From the NCBI RefSeq assembly GCF_048751585.1, contig NZ_JAZHOB010000001.1, positions 434,001-498,000 on the forward strand: DNA of 64,000 nucleotides, read 5' to 3'. Shown here in pieces: positions 35,220 to 44,165 of the stretch. This DNA is from G025836975 sp048751585 (GTDB taxonomy: Bacteria; Pseudomonadota; Gammaproteobacteria; Burkholderiales; Burkholderiaceae_B). Each line of letters opens with the position of its first letter. Within the stretch, counting starts at the first letter, position 1. Both the position numbers and the translations under genes were made by a program. The notes under the pieces are model-generated. The model was not told the origin of the DNA. It saw only the letters and a list, made by a program, of their open reading frames with translations, and searched no databases.

Positions 35220-35858
35220 CTAGACGACTTTTTGCCGCGTGCCGAAAATACGGTCGCCGGCATCGCCCAGGCCGGGAATGATATAGCCGTCCTCGTTCAG
35301 GTGGCTGTCTATCGACGCCGTATAGATGTGCACGTCCGGATGGTGTTTCTCGACGGCGCTTATGCCCTCTGGAGCCGCCACTAGCACCAGCGCCCGGATG
35401 TTCCGGCAGCCCGCCTTCTTCAATAGGTCTATGGTCGCCACCATGGAGCCTCCCGTGGCCAGCATCGGATCGACGATCAGCGCCAGGCGCTGGTCCAACT
35501 GCCCCACCAGGCGCTCCAGATACGTTTGAGCTTCCAGGGTTTCTTCGTTTCGGGCAATGCCCACCGCACTGACCTTGGCCCCGGGTATCAGGCTGAGCAC
35601 CCCATCCAGCATGCCTATGCCGGCCCGCAATATCGGGACGACGGTCACTTTCTTGCCGGCCAGTTTTTCGACGTTCAGGGACCCCGACCAGCCTTCGATG
35701 CTGGCCGGCTCCAAAGGCAAGTCTTTCGACGCTTCGTAGGTAAGCAAAGCGGCGATCTCCTGGGCCATTTCGCGGAAATTCTTGGTGCTCAGGTCGGCGC
35801 GGCGCATCAGGCCCAGTTTGTGGCGTATGAGCGGATGGCGGATTTCGTGTGTGGGCAT
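35220..35858 (-). CDS. upp: Uracil phosphoribosyltransferase
   Basis: A 212-residue Upp. IRHPLIRHKLGLMRRADLSTKNFR at the N-terminus, VPILRAGIGMLDGVLSLIPGA, the PRPP loop LIVDPMLATGGSMVATIDLLKKAG and the C-terminal YIIPGLGDAGDRIFGT are diagnostic. It salvages uracil to UMP. The ATG at 35858 has AAAGGAAG; the in-frame ATG at 35885 would add an unconserved tail. It follows the PBP4-type gene on no shared transcript: that gene ends 45 bp upstream on the same strand, so read-through is possible. Confidence 0.95.
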   Translation of the reverse strand: MPTHEIRHPLIRHKLGLMRRADLSTKNFREMAQEIAALLTYEASKDLPLEPASIEGWSGSLNVEKLAGKKVTVVPILRAGIGMLDGVLSLIPGAKVSAVGIARNEETLEAQTYLERLVGQLDQRLALIVDPMLATGGSMVATIDLLKKAGCRNIRALVLVAAPEGISAVEKHHPDVHIYTASIDSHLNEDGYIIPGLGDAGDRIFGTRQKVV

Positions 35859-35902
35859 GGTGCTTCCTTTACATAAACCTTGCATAAGATGATAACGGAG
35901 CG

Positions 35903-37366
35903 CTAGCGCGCGGCGAGCCAGGCAACCAGGGCATCGTCGAAAGCGCGCACGGCCGCCGAGCGGTCATCGTTGACGAAGCTGACCAGAATATAGCGCTTGC
36001 CGCTGGCACCCAGAACGTAGCCGGCCAGTCCCCGGACGTCGCGCAAGGTACCTGATTTAAGATGCGCCATCCCCTTGGTTTCGTCGTCGCGCAGCCGACG
36101 CCGCATGGTGCCGTCGACGCCCGAAATGGCCAACGAGGAAATGAACTCGGGCATCAGGGGCGAGCGCCAGGCGGCTTCCAGCATGCCAGCCAGCCCCTGT
36201 GCCGTCAGCCGGCCCGTGCGCGACAGCCCCGCGCCGTTATCGATGACCCATCCCCGGGTATCGACGCCCTGGCTTTTTAGCACCTCCAGCAAGGCGGCGC
36301 CGCCGGTCTGCGTGGTGGCCCCGGCGCCCCGCTTTTCGGCGCCCAGGGTCAACAGCAAGGTGCGCGCCATGACATTGTTGCTTTGCTTGTTGATCTGGCG
36401 GATGGTGTCGGCCAGCGTTTCCGAATCACGCCACACCACCGGCGTCAGCCCCGCCGGCATCTTGCCGTCCCGCAGGCCCTTGGCCAGGGTGCCGCCCAGT
36501 TCCTTCCATAGCATCTGGAACAGTGCGGAAAAATATTGGGGCTGCGACAGCGCCAGGCGGTAGACGCTGAATTCGCCGCAGGAACCGGCCGCCGTGCCGC
36601 TCAAGCGGACGACAATATCGCGGCCCGAGGCGGCGATCTGCGTCGAAACCGAAGGCGAACCGGGACAAACCGCATCGCTCCATCGGATCTCGCCGTCGAT
36701 GCGCAGGCCCTGCACGGGAGGGTCGATGATAGGGACCCACTTGCGGGCCTGGCGATCGGGCTGAAACAAAAGGCGCACGGCGCCCAGGCCCACCATCATG
36801 GTGTCCGGGCTGGCGTTATAGGGCCGATCGGGCGCGCCGTCGAATTCGCCCGGATCGCTGGCGACCTGGCCGAACATGGACCGGTCCACCACGACCTCGG
36901 AAAGATTCTTGATTCCGCGCAGACGCAACTCGCGCAACAGGCCCCACAATTCTTCCACAGTCAGGAAGGGATCGCCCCCGGCCTTCAGGTACAAGGGGCC
37001 GCTCAGCGTGCCATAAGCGTCGACCCGCCCGCCGTCCTTGGCGAAAAAAGCCGTGCGCCATGTGTAGTCGGGCCCCAGTCCCGACAAGGCGGCCCAGGTT
37101 GTTACCATCTTCATGACGGACGCCGGATTGCGCGGTTCCGCGGCATTGACGGAAATCAACGGCGGACCGCCTATCTCCTGCACATAAAGCGACATCGAGT
37201 TGCCGGGAAGCCGCGTCGCCCGCCATAGCTTGTCCAGTCCGTCGGGCAAATTTTGCGCAAACGCACTTCCGGCGGAAAAACAAGCCAGCGCCCACACCAG
37301 GATCGCGCGGCGTAGCCATGCGCCCCGTATACGAGCCCAACCCTGCGGCGGCGGCAAGAATGACAT
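35903..37366 (-). CDS. dacB: D-alanyl-D-alanine carboxypeptidase/endopeptidase (PBP4, DacB family)
   Basis: A 487-residue exported class C penicillin-binding protein. A signal peptide with a long n-region ends near AGSAFAQ (residue 38). Active-site motifs are NPASVMKMVT (SxxK, about 81-90), KQSNNVMART (SxN) and AHLKSGTLRDVRG (KSG). The domain between the first two motifs is the large insertion typical of PBP4. It trims peptidoglycan peptide stems in the periplasm. The frame starts near 37366, and the gene is divergent from queA. Confidence 0.92.
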   Translation of the reverse strand: MSFLPPPQGWARIRGAWLRRAILVWALACFSAGSAFAQNLPDGLDKLWRATRLPGNSMSLYVQEIGGPPLISVNAAEPRNPASVMKMVTTWAALSGLGPDYTWRTAFFAKDGGRVDAYGTLSGPLYLKAGGDPFLTVEELWGLLRELRLRGIKNLSEVVVDRSMFGQVASDPGEFDGAPDRPYNASPDTMMVGLGAVRLLFQPDRQARKWVPIIDPPVQGLRIDGEIRWSDAVCPGSPSVSTQIAASGRDIVVRLSGTAAGSCGEFSVYRLALSQPQYFSALFQMLWKELGGTLAKGLRDGKMPAGLTPVVWRDSETLADTIRQINKQSNNVMARTLLLTLGAEKRGAGATTQTGGAALLEVLKSQGVDTRGWVIDNGAGLSRTGRLTAQGLAGMLEAAWRSPLMPEFISSLAISGVDGTMRRRLRDDETKGMAHLKSGTLRDVRGLAGYVLGASGKRYILVSFVNDDRSAAVRAFDDALVAWLAAR

Positions 37367-37512
37367 GATGCGGCGTCCCTGAAAAAAGCATCAGCATAAC
37401 CAAAGAAGGCCCTTCCTGTATGGGGCTTGAGCAGAAAATCACGGCGGCGGCTTAAAATACCGGCACAAAATTCATTACGGGCGCATGCCGCGCCCCCTAG
37501 CAGACTTTTCAC

Positions 37513-38553
37513 GTGAACCCTGATCTCGAACTTTCCCAGTTCAATTACGAGCTGCCGCAGGAACTCATTGCCCAATCGCCCGCCGCCCGGCGCGTCGACA
37601 GCCGCCTGCTCCACCTGGACCCGCAAGGCGCGCTGCACGACCGGCAATTCGTCGACCTGCCCAGCCTGCTGAAACCCACGGACCTGCTGGTGTTCAACAA
37701 TACCCGCGTCATCAAGGCCAGACTGCTGGGACAAAAGGAAAGCGGCGGCAAAGTCGAAGTGCTGGTCGAGCGCATCACTGCGGCAACGACGGCGCTGGCG
37801 CATATCAAGGCCAGCAAATCGCCCAAACCCGGCAGCCGGCTGATACTGGCCGATGGCGCGTTTGCCGCCACCGTCGCGGGGCGCCAAGGCGAATTGTTCG
37901 AGATCGAATTTCCGGAGCGCGTGCTGGACTTGCTGGACCGCCATGGCGCAACGCCCCTGCCCCCATACATAGAGCATGCCGCCGGCCAGGAGGATGACGA
38001 GCGCTACCAGACGGTGTATGCACGCGAACCCGGCGCGGTGGCGGCCCCCACGGCGGGCTTGCATTTCGACCAGGACATGCTGGCGCGCTTGGCGCAGTTG
38101 GGCATCGCCCAGGCCTTCGTCACGCTGCATGTGGGCGCCGGCACTTTCCAGCCGGTGCGCACGCAAAAGCTCAGCGAACACATCATGCACGCCGAACGCT
38201 ACAGCGTGCAGCCCGAAACCATCGCCCGCATAAAGGCCACGAAGGCGGCTGGCGGCCGGATCGTGGCCGTGGGCACCACCAGCGTCCGGGCGCTGGAATC
38301 CGCCGCGCCGCATGCCGGCGCTTCCGGCGTCATCGAGGGCGACACCCGCCTGTTCATTACACCCGGATACAAATTCGCCTGGGTGGATGCCCTGATCACC
38401 AACTTCCATCTGCCCCAATCCACCCTGCTCATGCTGGTTTCCGCCCTGGCAGGCATGGAGCCCATTCAGCGTGCCTATGCGCACGCCGTCCAATCCCGGT
38501 ATCGCTTCTTCAGCTACGGCGATGCCATGTTCATAGAATCCGCCAAGCAATGA
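37513..38553 (+). CDS. queA: S-adenosylmethionine:tRNA ribosyltransferase-isomerase QueA
   Basis: A 346-residue QueA. FNYELPQELIAQSPAARRVDSRLL, DLLVFNNTRVIKARL, PLPPYIEHAAGQEDDERYQTVYA and the C-terminal YKFAWVDALITNFHLPQSTLLMLVSA are conserved. It adds the epoxycyclopentanediol moiety to preQ1-tRNA in queuosine synthesis. The start is a GTG at 37513 with only a weak ribosome site; length supports it. The stop overlaps tgt (ATGA, 38550-38553). A TAAAAT at about 37452 could be the operon's -10. Confidence 0.95.
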   Translation: MNPDLELSQFNYELPQELIAQSPAARRVDSRLLHLDPQGALHDRQFVDLPSLLKPTDLLVFNNTRVIKARLLGQKESGGKVEVLVERITAATTALAHIKASKSPKPGSRLILADGAFAATVAGRQGELFEIEFPERVLDLLDRHGATPLPPYIEHAAGQEDDERYQTVYAREPGAVAAPTAGLHFDQDMLARLAQLGIAQAFVTLHVGAGTFQPVRTQKLSEHIMHAERYSVQPETIARIKATKAAGGRIVAVGTTSVRALESAAPHAGASGVIEGDTRLFITPGYKFAWVDALITNFHLPQSTLLMLVSALAGMEPIQRAYAHAVQSRYRFFSYGDAMFIESAKQ

Positions 38554-39686
38554 CCGGTTTACAGTTCAAGCTCCTGGCCACCGACGGCGCTGCCCGCCGG
38601 GGCCGGATCACCCTTAATCACGGCGTGGTCGAAACGCCCATTTTCATGCCCGTGGGCACCTACGGCAGCGTGAAAGCCATGCTGCCGCACGAACTGGACG
38701 AGGTCGGCGCGCAGATCGTGCTGGGCAATACGTTTCACCTTTGGCTGCGTCCCGGCACCGAGGTCATGGAAAAGCACGGCGGGCTGCACGGCTTCATGCA
38801 ATGGAACAAGCCCATCCTGACCGATTCAGGCGGCTTCCAGGTGTTCAGCCTGAACGGCTTGCGCAAGATCACCGAGGAAGGCGTCAAGTTCGCCTCGCCC
38901 ATCGATGGCGCAAGGCTGTTCCTGACGCCGGAGGAATCCATGCGCATCCAGCGCGCGCTCAATTCCGACATCGCCATGGTCTTCGATGAATGCACGCCCT
39001 ACGAGATCGACGGGCGCCCCGCCACGACCGAAGAAGCGGCCCAGTCCATGCGCATGTCGCTGCGCTGGGCCCGGCGCTCTCGCACCGCCTTCCAGGAAAT
39101 GGAAAACCCCAATGCCTTGTTCGGCATCGTCCAGGGCGGCATGTACGAGAACCTGCGCGATGAGTCCCTGGCCGGCCTGATAGATATCGGTTTCGAAGGC
39201 TATGCCATAGGGGGGTTGTCGGTGGGCGAGCCCAAGGAAGACATGATGCGGGTGCTGGCCCACGTTGCGCCGCGCCTGCCGGCCGACGCGCCCCGCTACC
39301 TGATGGGCGTGGGCACGCCCGAAGACCTGGTCGAAGGGGTAAGCCGCGGCGTGGATATGTTCGATTGCGTCATGCCGACCCGCAATGCGCGCAACGGCTG
39401 GCTTTTTACACGCTACGGCGACATCAAGATACGCAATGCCCGCTATCGCGACGACACCCGGCCGCTGGATCCTTCCTGCAAATGCCATACGTGCGGCCAT
39501 TTTTCCAGAGCCTACCTGCATCATTTGCAGCGCGCCAACGAAATCACCGGCTCGCGCCTGAATACCCTGCATAATCTGCATTTCTACCTGACCATCATGC
39601 AAGAGATGCGGGAGGCCATCGCGGCCGGCCGTTTCGAGCAGTGGCGGGCGGAATTTGCCCGCGACCGGGCTCGCGGCATCGAATAA
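38550..39686 (+). CDS. tgt: Queuine/preQ1 tRNA-guanine transglycosylase
   Basis: A 378-residue TGT. TPIFMPVGTYGSVKAMLPHEL, the catalytic-domain motif ILTDSGGFQVFSL (Asp near 92), GIVQGGMYENLR, the nucleophile Asp in VDMFDCVMPTRNARNG, and the zinc site CKCHTCGHFSRAYLHHL are all present. It exchanges guanine-34 for preQ1 in GUN-anticodon tRNAs. Translationally coupled to queA; yajC follows after 54 bp. Confidence 0.96.
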   Translation: MTGLQFKLLATDGAARRGRITLNHGVVETPIFMPVGTYGSVKAMLPHELDEVGAQIVLGNTFHLWLRPGTEVMEKHGGLHGFMQWNKPILTDSGGFQVFSLNGLRKITEEGVKFASPIDGARLFLTPEESMRIQRALNSDIAMVFDECTPYEIDGRPATTEEAAQSMRMSLRWARRSRTAFQEMENPNALFGIVQGGMYENLRDESLAGLIDIGFEGYAIGGLSVGEPKEDMMRVLAHVAPRLPADAPRYLMGVGTPEDLVEGVSRGVDMFDCVMPTRNARNGWLFTRYGDIKIRNARYRDDTRPLDPSCKCHTCGHFSRAYLHHLQRANEITGSRLNTLHNLHFYLTIMQEMREAIAAGRFEQWRAEFARDRARGIE

Positions 39687-39740
39687 GCAAGATATCGCTA
39701 CAATACAGAGTTAACCAAAAATACTTCAGGAGTACATACA

Positions 39741-40085
39741 ATGGCCGCAATCGAAACCTTGACACTGATTACCGCCCAGGCTGCCCCTGGCGGCGAGAAC
39801 GCCTTGATGGGCATGCTGCCCATCATCTTGATGTTCGTGATTCTTTACTTCCTGATGATCCGTCCGCAAATGAAGCGTCAGAAAGAACACCGCAACATGG
39901 TCTCCGCACTTGCCAAGGGCGACGAAATCATCACGACCGGCGGCCTGCTGGGCAAGGTCACCAAGGTAAGCGACAGCTACATCACCGTAGAGATCAGCAT
40001 GCTGGGCGACAAGCCGGTGGAAACCGTGGTGCAGCGCACGGCGGTCACCTCGATACTGCCCAAGGGCACCATCAAGGCGCTCTGA
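39741..40085 (+). CDS. yajC: Preprotein translocase accessory subunit YajC
   Basis: A 114-residue membrane protein. One transmembrane helix (about 30-50, LPIILMFVILYFLMIRPQM) is followed by KRQKEHRNMVSALAKGDEIITTGGLLGKVTKV, the YajC signature. It associates with SecD and SecF. AGGAG precedes the start at a good distance. It sits between tgt and secD in the gene order standard for many proteobacteria. Confidence 0.95.
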   Translation: MAAIETLTLITAQAAPGGENALMGMLPIILMFVILYFLMIRPQMKRQKEHRNMVSALAKGDEIITTGGLLGKVTKVSDSYITVEISMLGDKPVETVVQRTAVTSILPKGTIKAL

Positions 40086-40148
40086 TCCGATGTGTGCGCT
40101 CCGGATCGCCGTCCGGGGCTTTTATCCGCTTTAGCCTGTTGATCGACA

Positions 40149-42023
40149 ATGAATCGCTACCCTCTCTGGAAGTACATCACCGTACTGGCAGCCCTGGTCA
40201 TAGGCCTGCTTTATACGCTACCGAATTTCTTCGGGGAATCGCCCGCGGTTCAAGTGGCCGGCGCAAAATCCACCGTCAAGGTTGATAACAATGTGCTTGC
40301 CCGCGTCGAAGACATACTGAAGCGCAGCAACATCACGCCCACCGGCTCCCATTTCGAACAGAATGGGCCGGTAGGAACAGTGCGGGTGCGGCTGGAATCG
40401 ACCGACGTCCAGCTTCGCGCCAAGGACATCATCGAGAAAACGCTGAACCCGGACCCGTCCGACCCCGATTACACGGTGGCGCTGAACCTGCTGCCGGCCT
40501 CGCCGAACTGGCTGTCGTCGCTGGGGGCCCACCCCATGTACCTGGGCCTGGACCTGCGCGGCGGCGTGCACTTCCTGCTTCAGGTCGACATGAAAGGCGC
40601 CCTGACGGGCCGCTACGACTCCATCGCCAGCGATGTGCGCAATACCCTGCGCGAAGCCAAGATCACCACGGCGGGCGTCGAACGCAGCGACCTGTCCATC
40701 GTATCGGCCTTCAGCAGCGCCGATGCCCGCGACCAGGCCGCCTCCGAGCTGCGCCGCGCCATGCCCGACATGGTATTTACGAACAGCGGCGAAAGCGGCG
40801 GGCAGTTCACCCTGACCGGCAAACTGACCGACCTTGCCGTAACGCAGGTGCAGACCAATGCGCTGAAGCAGAACATCACCACGCTGCACAACCGCATCAA
40901 CGAGCTGGGCGTGGCCGAACCCATCATCCAGCAGCAAGGCGCCGACCGCATCGTGGTCCAGTTGCCGGGTGTGCAGGACGTGGCCAAGGCCAAGGAAATC
41001 CTGGGCCGCACGGCCACGCTGGAAATCCGCATGGTCGACGACTCCCCCAGCGCCATGGCCGCTCTTAGCGGCGGTACCGTACCCTTCGGCCTGGAACGCT
41101 ACACCGACCGCGACGGCCGCCCGCTGCTGCTGCGCCGCCAGGTCATCCTGACCGGTGAAAACCTGCAAGACGCGCAGCCCGGCCGCGATCAGCAAACCCA
41201 GCAGCCATCCGTAAACCTGACGCTGGACTCAAAGGGCGCGCGCATCTTCCGCGACGTGACCCGCAACAACATCAACAAACGCATGGCCATCGTCCTGTTC
41301 GAACAGGGCAAGGGCCAGGTCGTGACGGCCCCGGTCATCCGCAGCGAGATCCCCGGCGGCCAGGTTCAGATCACCGGCAGCATGTCTGCCCAGGAAGCGG
41401 CCGACACCGCGCTGCTGCTGCGCGCCGGCGCCCTGGCGGCGCCCATGGAAATCATCGAAGAACGCACCATAGGCCCAAGCCTGGGCGCCGACAACATCAA
41501 GCAGGGCTTCAATGCCACGCTGTATGGCTTCATCGCCATCGCCATCTTCATCATTCTGTACTACCACTTGGTGGGGCTGTTCTCGACCATAGGCCTGACG
41601 TTCAACGTGCTGCTGCTGCTGGCTGTTCTGTCGATGCTGCAGGCCACGCTGACGCTGCCCGGCATTGCCGCCATCGCGCTTACGCTGGGCATGGCGATCG
41701 ACGCCAACGTGCTGATCAACGAGCGCATCCGCGAAGAGTTGCGCAATGGCGCTTCGCCGCAGCAGGCCATACACCTGGGCTTCGATCGGGCCTGGGCAAC
41801 GATTTTCGACTCCAACCTGACCAGCCTGATCGTGGGCGTCGCCCTGCTGGCTTTCGGTACAGGGCCGATACGAGGCTTTGCCGTGGTTCACTGCATCGGC
41901 ATCCTGACCTCGATGTTCTCGTCGGTCATCGGAGTACGCGCGCTGGTCAATCTTTTCTACGGCAACAAGCGCCGCTTGCAAAGCATTTCGATCGGCCAGA
42001 TCTGGAAACCCGAAGAAAAATAA
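40149..42023 (+). CDS. secD: Protein translocase subunit SecD
   Basis: A 624-residue RND-type membrane protein. It opens MNRYPLWKYITVLAALVIGLLYTLPNFFGESPAVQV and has YLGLDLRGGVHFLLQVDM, a large periplasmic P1 region, and a C-terminal six-helix RND block with GMAIDANVLINERIREELRNG (the conserved Asp of helix 4) and FDSNLTSLIVGVALLAFGTGPIRGFAV. It uses the proton gradient to help pull exported proteins out of SecYEG. No obvious ribosome site is seen, suggesting coupling to yajC. Confidence 0.96.
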   Translation: MNRYPLWKYITVLAALVIGLLYTLPNFFGESPAVQVAGAKSTVKVDNNVLARVEDILKRSNITPTGSHFEQNGPVGTVRVRLESTDVQLRAKDIIEKTLNPDPSDPDYTVALNLLPASPNWLSSLGAHPMYLGLDLRGGVHFLLQVDMKGALTGRYDSIASDVRNTLREAKITTAGVERSDLSIVSAFSSADARDQAASELRRAMPDMVFTNSGESGGQFTLTGKLTDLAVTQVQTNALKQNITTLHNRINELGVAEPIIQQQGADRIVVQLPGVQDVAKAKEILGRTATLEIRMVDDSPSAMAALSGGTVPFGLERYTDRDGRPLLLRRQVILTGENLQDAQPGRDQQTQQPSVNLTLDSKGARIFRDVTRNNINKRMAIVLFEQGKGQVVTAPVIRSEIPGGQVQITGSMSAQEAADTALLLRAGALAAPMEIIEERTIGPSLGADNIKQGFNATLYGFIAIAIFIILYYHLVGLFSTIGLTFNVLLLLAVLSMLQATLTLPGIAAIALTLGMAIDANVLINERIREELRNGASPQQAIHLGFDRAWATIFDSNLTSLIVGVALLAFGTGPIRGFAVVHCIGILTSMFSSVIGVRALVNLFYGNKRRLQSISIGQIWKPEEK

Positions 42024-42077
42024 TGCAGTCGCCGGCTGTGCGAGCCGCCGGCGCGGACCAACTACAGGCATAGCAAC

Positions 42078-43013
42078 ATGGAATTTTTTCGTATTCATCG
42101 CAGCATCCCGTTCATGCGGCATGCGCTGGTGCTCAACCTGATCAGCCTGATCACGTTTGTTGCGGCGGTGGTGTTCATTCTTTTGCGGGGCTTCCACCTG
42201 TCGATCGAATTCACCGGCGGAACGGTGATGGAAGTGCATTATCAGCAAACCGTGCAGGTGGATGATGTGCGCGGGTCGGTGCAGAGCCTGGGCTATACCG
42301 ACTTCCAGGTACAGAACTTCGGCACCTCGCAAGACATCATGATCCGCCTGCCCTCGCGCGAAGGCGAGGATGCCGGACAGCAAAGCGAGAAGGTGATGCA
42401 GGCGCTGAAGCAGCAGCACGCCGATGTGGAACTTCGGCGGGTGGAGTTCGTGGGCCCGCAAGTGGGTCAGGAACTGCTGCACAACGGCCTGATGGCGCTG
42501 CTGTTCGTGGTGTGCGGAATCCTGCTGTACCTGGGATTCCGGTTCGAGTGGAAACTGGCGCTGGCCTGCGCGATCGCCAACTTGCACGACGTGGTGATCA
42601 TCCTGGGCTTTTTTGCGTTCTTCCAGTGGGAATTCTCTCTATCGGTATTGGCTGGGGTGCTGGCGGTGCTGGGCTATTCGGTGAACGAGTCCGTGGTGGT
42701 GATGGATCGTATCCGCGAGAATTTCCGCAAGCAGCGCAAGATGCCGGTGTCGGAGGTTATCGATCTGTCGATCACCCAGAATATTTCGCGGACCATCATC
42801 ACGCACGGTTCGACGCAGATGATGGTGATGTCGATGTTCTTCTTCGGCGGCCCGACGCTGCATAATTTCTCGCTGGCGCTGACTATCGGGATCTGGTTCG
42901 GTATCTATTCGTCGGTGTTCGTGGCGGCGGCCATTGCGATGTGGCTGGGTGTGAAGCGCGAAGACCTGGTGAAGCCGGTGAAGAAGGATGATCCGGCGGC
43001 GGAAGTGATGTAA
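42078..43013 (+). CDS. secF: Protein translocase subunit SecF
   Basis: A 311-residue partner of SecD. HLSIEFTGGTVMEVHYQ (the periplasmic start), LYLGFRFEWKLALACAIANLHDVVIILGFFAFFQWEFSL and VLGYSVNESVVVMDRIRENFRKQRK contain the conserved membrane Asp and helical-hairpin motifs. It is the last gene of queA-tgt-yajC-secD-secF, 54 bp after secD and 38 bp before a strong terminator. The codon style shifts toward more GTG/GAT-rich usage than secD, but the protein is intact. Confidence 0.96.
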   Translation: MEFFRIHRSIPFMRHALVLNLISLITFVAAVVFILLRGFHLSIEFTGGTVMEVHYQQTVQVDDVRGSVQSLGYTDFQVQNFGTSQDIMIRLPSREGEDAGQQSEKVMQALKQQHADVELRRVEFVGPQVGQELLHNGLMALLFVVCGILLYLGFRFEWKLALACAIANLHDVVIILGFFAFFQWEFSLSVLAGVLAVLGYSVNESVVVMDRIRENFRKQRKMPVSEVIDLSITQNISRTIITHGSTQMMVMSMFFFGGPTLHNFSLALTIGIWFGIYSSVFVAAAIAMWLGVKREDLVKPVKKDDPAAEVM

Positions 43014-43051
43014 ATATGGTTTAGGCCGGAGTCGGATTCCGACTAGGAAAG

Positions 43052-43086
43052 AGCCCGCTTGAATGTTAATTCTCGCGGGCTTTTTT
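43052..43086 (+). terminator. Rho-independent terminator of the queA-secF operon
   Basis: AGCCCGC (43052-43058) pairs with GCGGGCT (43075-43081) across a 16-base loop, directly followed by a T-run (43081-43086). It lies 38 bp after the secF stop in the correct orientation. Confidence 0.85.
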
Positions 43087-43191
43087 ATTTCCATGTCTGC
43101 TGCTATCTGAGCTCTTAAGACGCCGGCAGGCGGGTGGAGCGGGGGGTGAAAGGCTGGCGGCGTGTTTGGTGGGTTGAGGCCCTTCAGTGAT

Positions 43192-43659
43192 TCAATCCGC
43201 GAAGTCGAATGTTGGTTCGTATTCGACCGGAAAATTGACTGAGCGTGCAATAAAGCAGACTTCATGAATCCGATCATGGATAGCATGCGCGGCAGCCATA
43301 TCGCTTCCGGCGCGTAGCGTGATTTTGGGGCGAAGTGTGACAGAGATGAACCGGCCGGCAGCGTTTTCGTCCACTTCGCCTATACCAATCGGCGTGTCCT
43401 CATAGCCCATCACGACAATGCCCTGGACGGCGGCATAGTGCAAATACCACAGCATGTGGCAAGCCGCCAAAGCGGAAAGCAAGAGGTCCTCGGGGTTCAT
43501 CTTGGAAGGATCACCGCCCAATAGAGGATCGTTCGAGCAGTGAATGACCGGCTTGCCTGTCACGGATATGTCCCACGTCCGATCATAAGAGCGGTAGCTT
43601 TCGGTTCCTTGACCCCTATTGCCCGTCCAGGCAATTTGCGAAAAATATTGATGCGACAT
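43192..43659 (-). CDS. OsmC-family peroxiredoxin
   Basis: A 155-residue OsmC/Ohr-superfamily protein. The first Cys is in KPVIHCSNDPLLGGDPSKMNPEDLLLSALAACHMLWYLHYAA, with the second in ALAACHML, the family's thiol pair. VTLRPKITL and AIHDRIHEVCFIARSVNFPVEYEP are typical. It detoxifies organic hydroperoxides in the cytoplasm with dithiol reductants. It is first in a leftward-facing group after the secF terminator, with its own upstream region toward the sulfite dehydrogenase terminator. Confidence 0.9.
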   Translation of the reverse strand: MSHQYFSQIAWTGNRGQGTESYRSYDRTWDISVTGKPVIHCSNDPLLGGDPSKMNPEDLLLSALAACHMLWYLHYAAVQGIVVMGYEDTPIGIGEVDENAAGRFISVTLRPKITLRAGSDMAAAHAIHDRIHEVCFIARSVNFPVEYEPTFDFAD

Positions 43660-43765
43660 GGGTTCTCCGTGACTGAAGGCGCGTACGGCAAATATACGCC
43701 CGACTGAAGGCGACAGGAACTATACGATCCATCGCACTTTCTTCGACAACACGATCACATGATAA

Positions 43766-43795
43766 AAAAATGCCCGCAAAAATGCGGGCATTTTT
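43766..43795 (-). terminator. Rho-independent terminator of the sorAB unit
   Basis: ATGCCCGC-AAAAAT-GCGGGCAT is flanked by A-runs and T-runs (plus strand 43766-43795), so it can act in both directions. On the minus strand it lies about 24 bp after the cytochrome gene stop and is followed by a run of seven T residues. Confidence 0.85.
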
Positions 43796-43818
43796 GGGCA
43801 CGGAGTTGGCCTGGCTGG

Positions 43819-44157
43819 CTACTTCCCGCCGCCCGTCGCATGCACGACATAGGCCACAATGGCATCGATGGATGCCTCGTCCAGGGAGTCGGCGAAGGAA
43901 GGCATGACGCCCATGCCTTCCTGCATTACCTTTTTGATGCGTGCCGCATCGGGTTTCAGCTCGTCAAGATCGGGGCCGATAGTCCCGGTGGATCCCGCAT
44001 CTTTCAGGGTGTGGCACACGGCACAGGCGGGCACAGCATCCGATATGAACAGGGCTTTGCCCTTTTCCAGCTGGGCATCGGAGCCAGCCGCAAAACTGGC
44101 TCCCGCCACGCCCATCCATAAGACGCCCGCCACTGCCGGCAATACAAAACGCTTCAT
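43819..44157 (-). CDS. sorB: Sulfite dehydrogenase cytochrome c subunit (SorB-like)
   Basis: A 112-residue periplasmic monoheme cytochrome c. The signal peptide MKRFVLPAVAGVLWMGVAGA ends after SFA-A, the heme site is CAVCH (about 45-49), and the axial Met is likely in GMGVMPSFADS. It follows the molybdenum subunit by 8 bp, the arrangement of the SorA-SorB heterodimer, where it receives electrons from sulfite oxidation and passes them to the respiratory chain. Confidence 0.88.
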   Translation of the reverse strand: MKRFVLPAVAGVLWMGVAGASFAAGSDAQLEKGKALFISDAVPACAVCHTLKDAGSTGTIGPDLDELKPDAARIKKVMQEGMGVMPSFADSLDEASIDAIVAYVVHATGGGK

Positions 44158-44165
44158 TTCTTTCC

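Noticed and set aside
41229..42587. 452-codon minus-strand frame opposite secD/secF
   Set aside because: It straddles two certain genes, is His/Gln-rich and is a shadow of a repetitive membrane-protein codon pattern.
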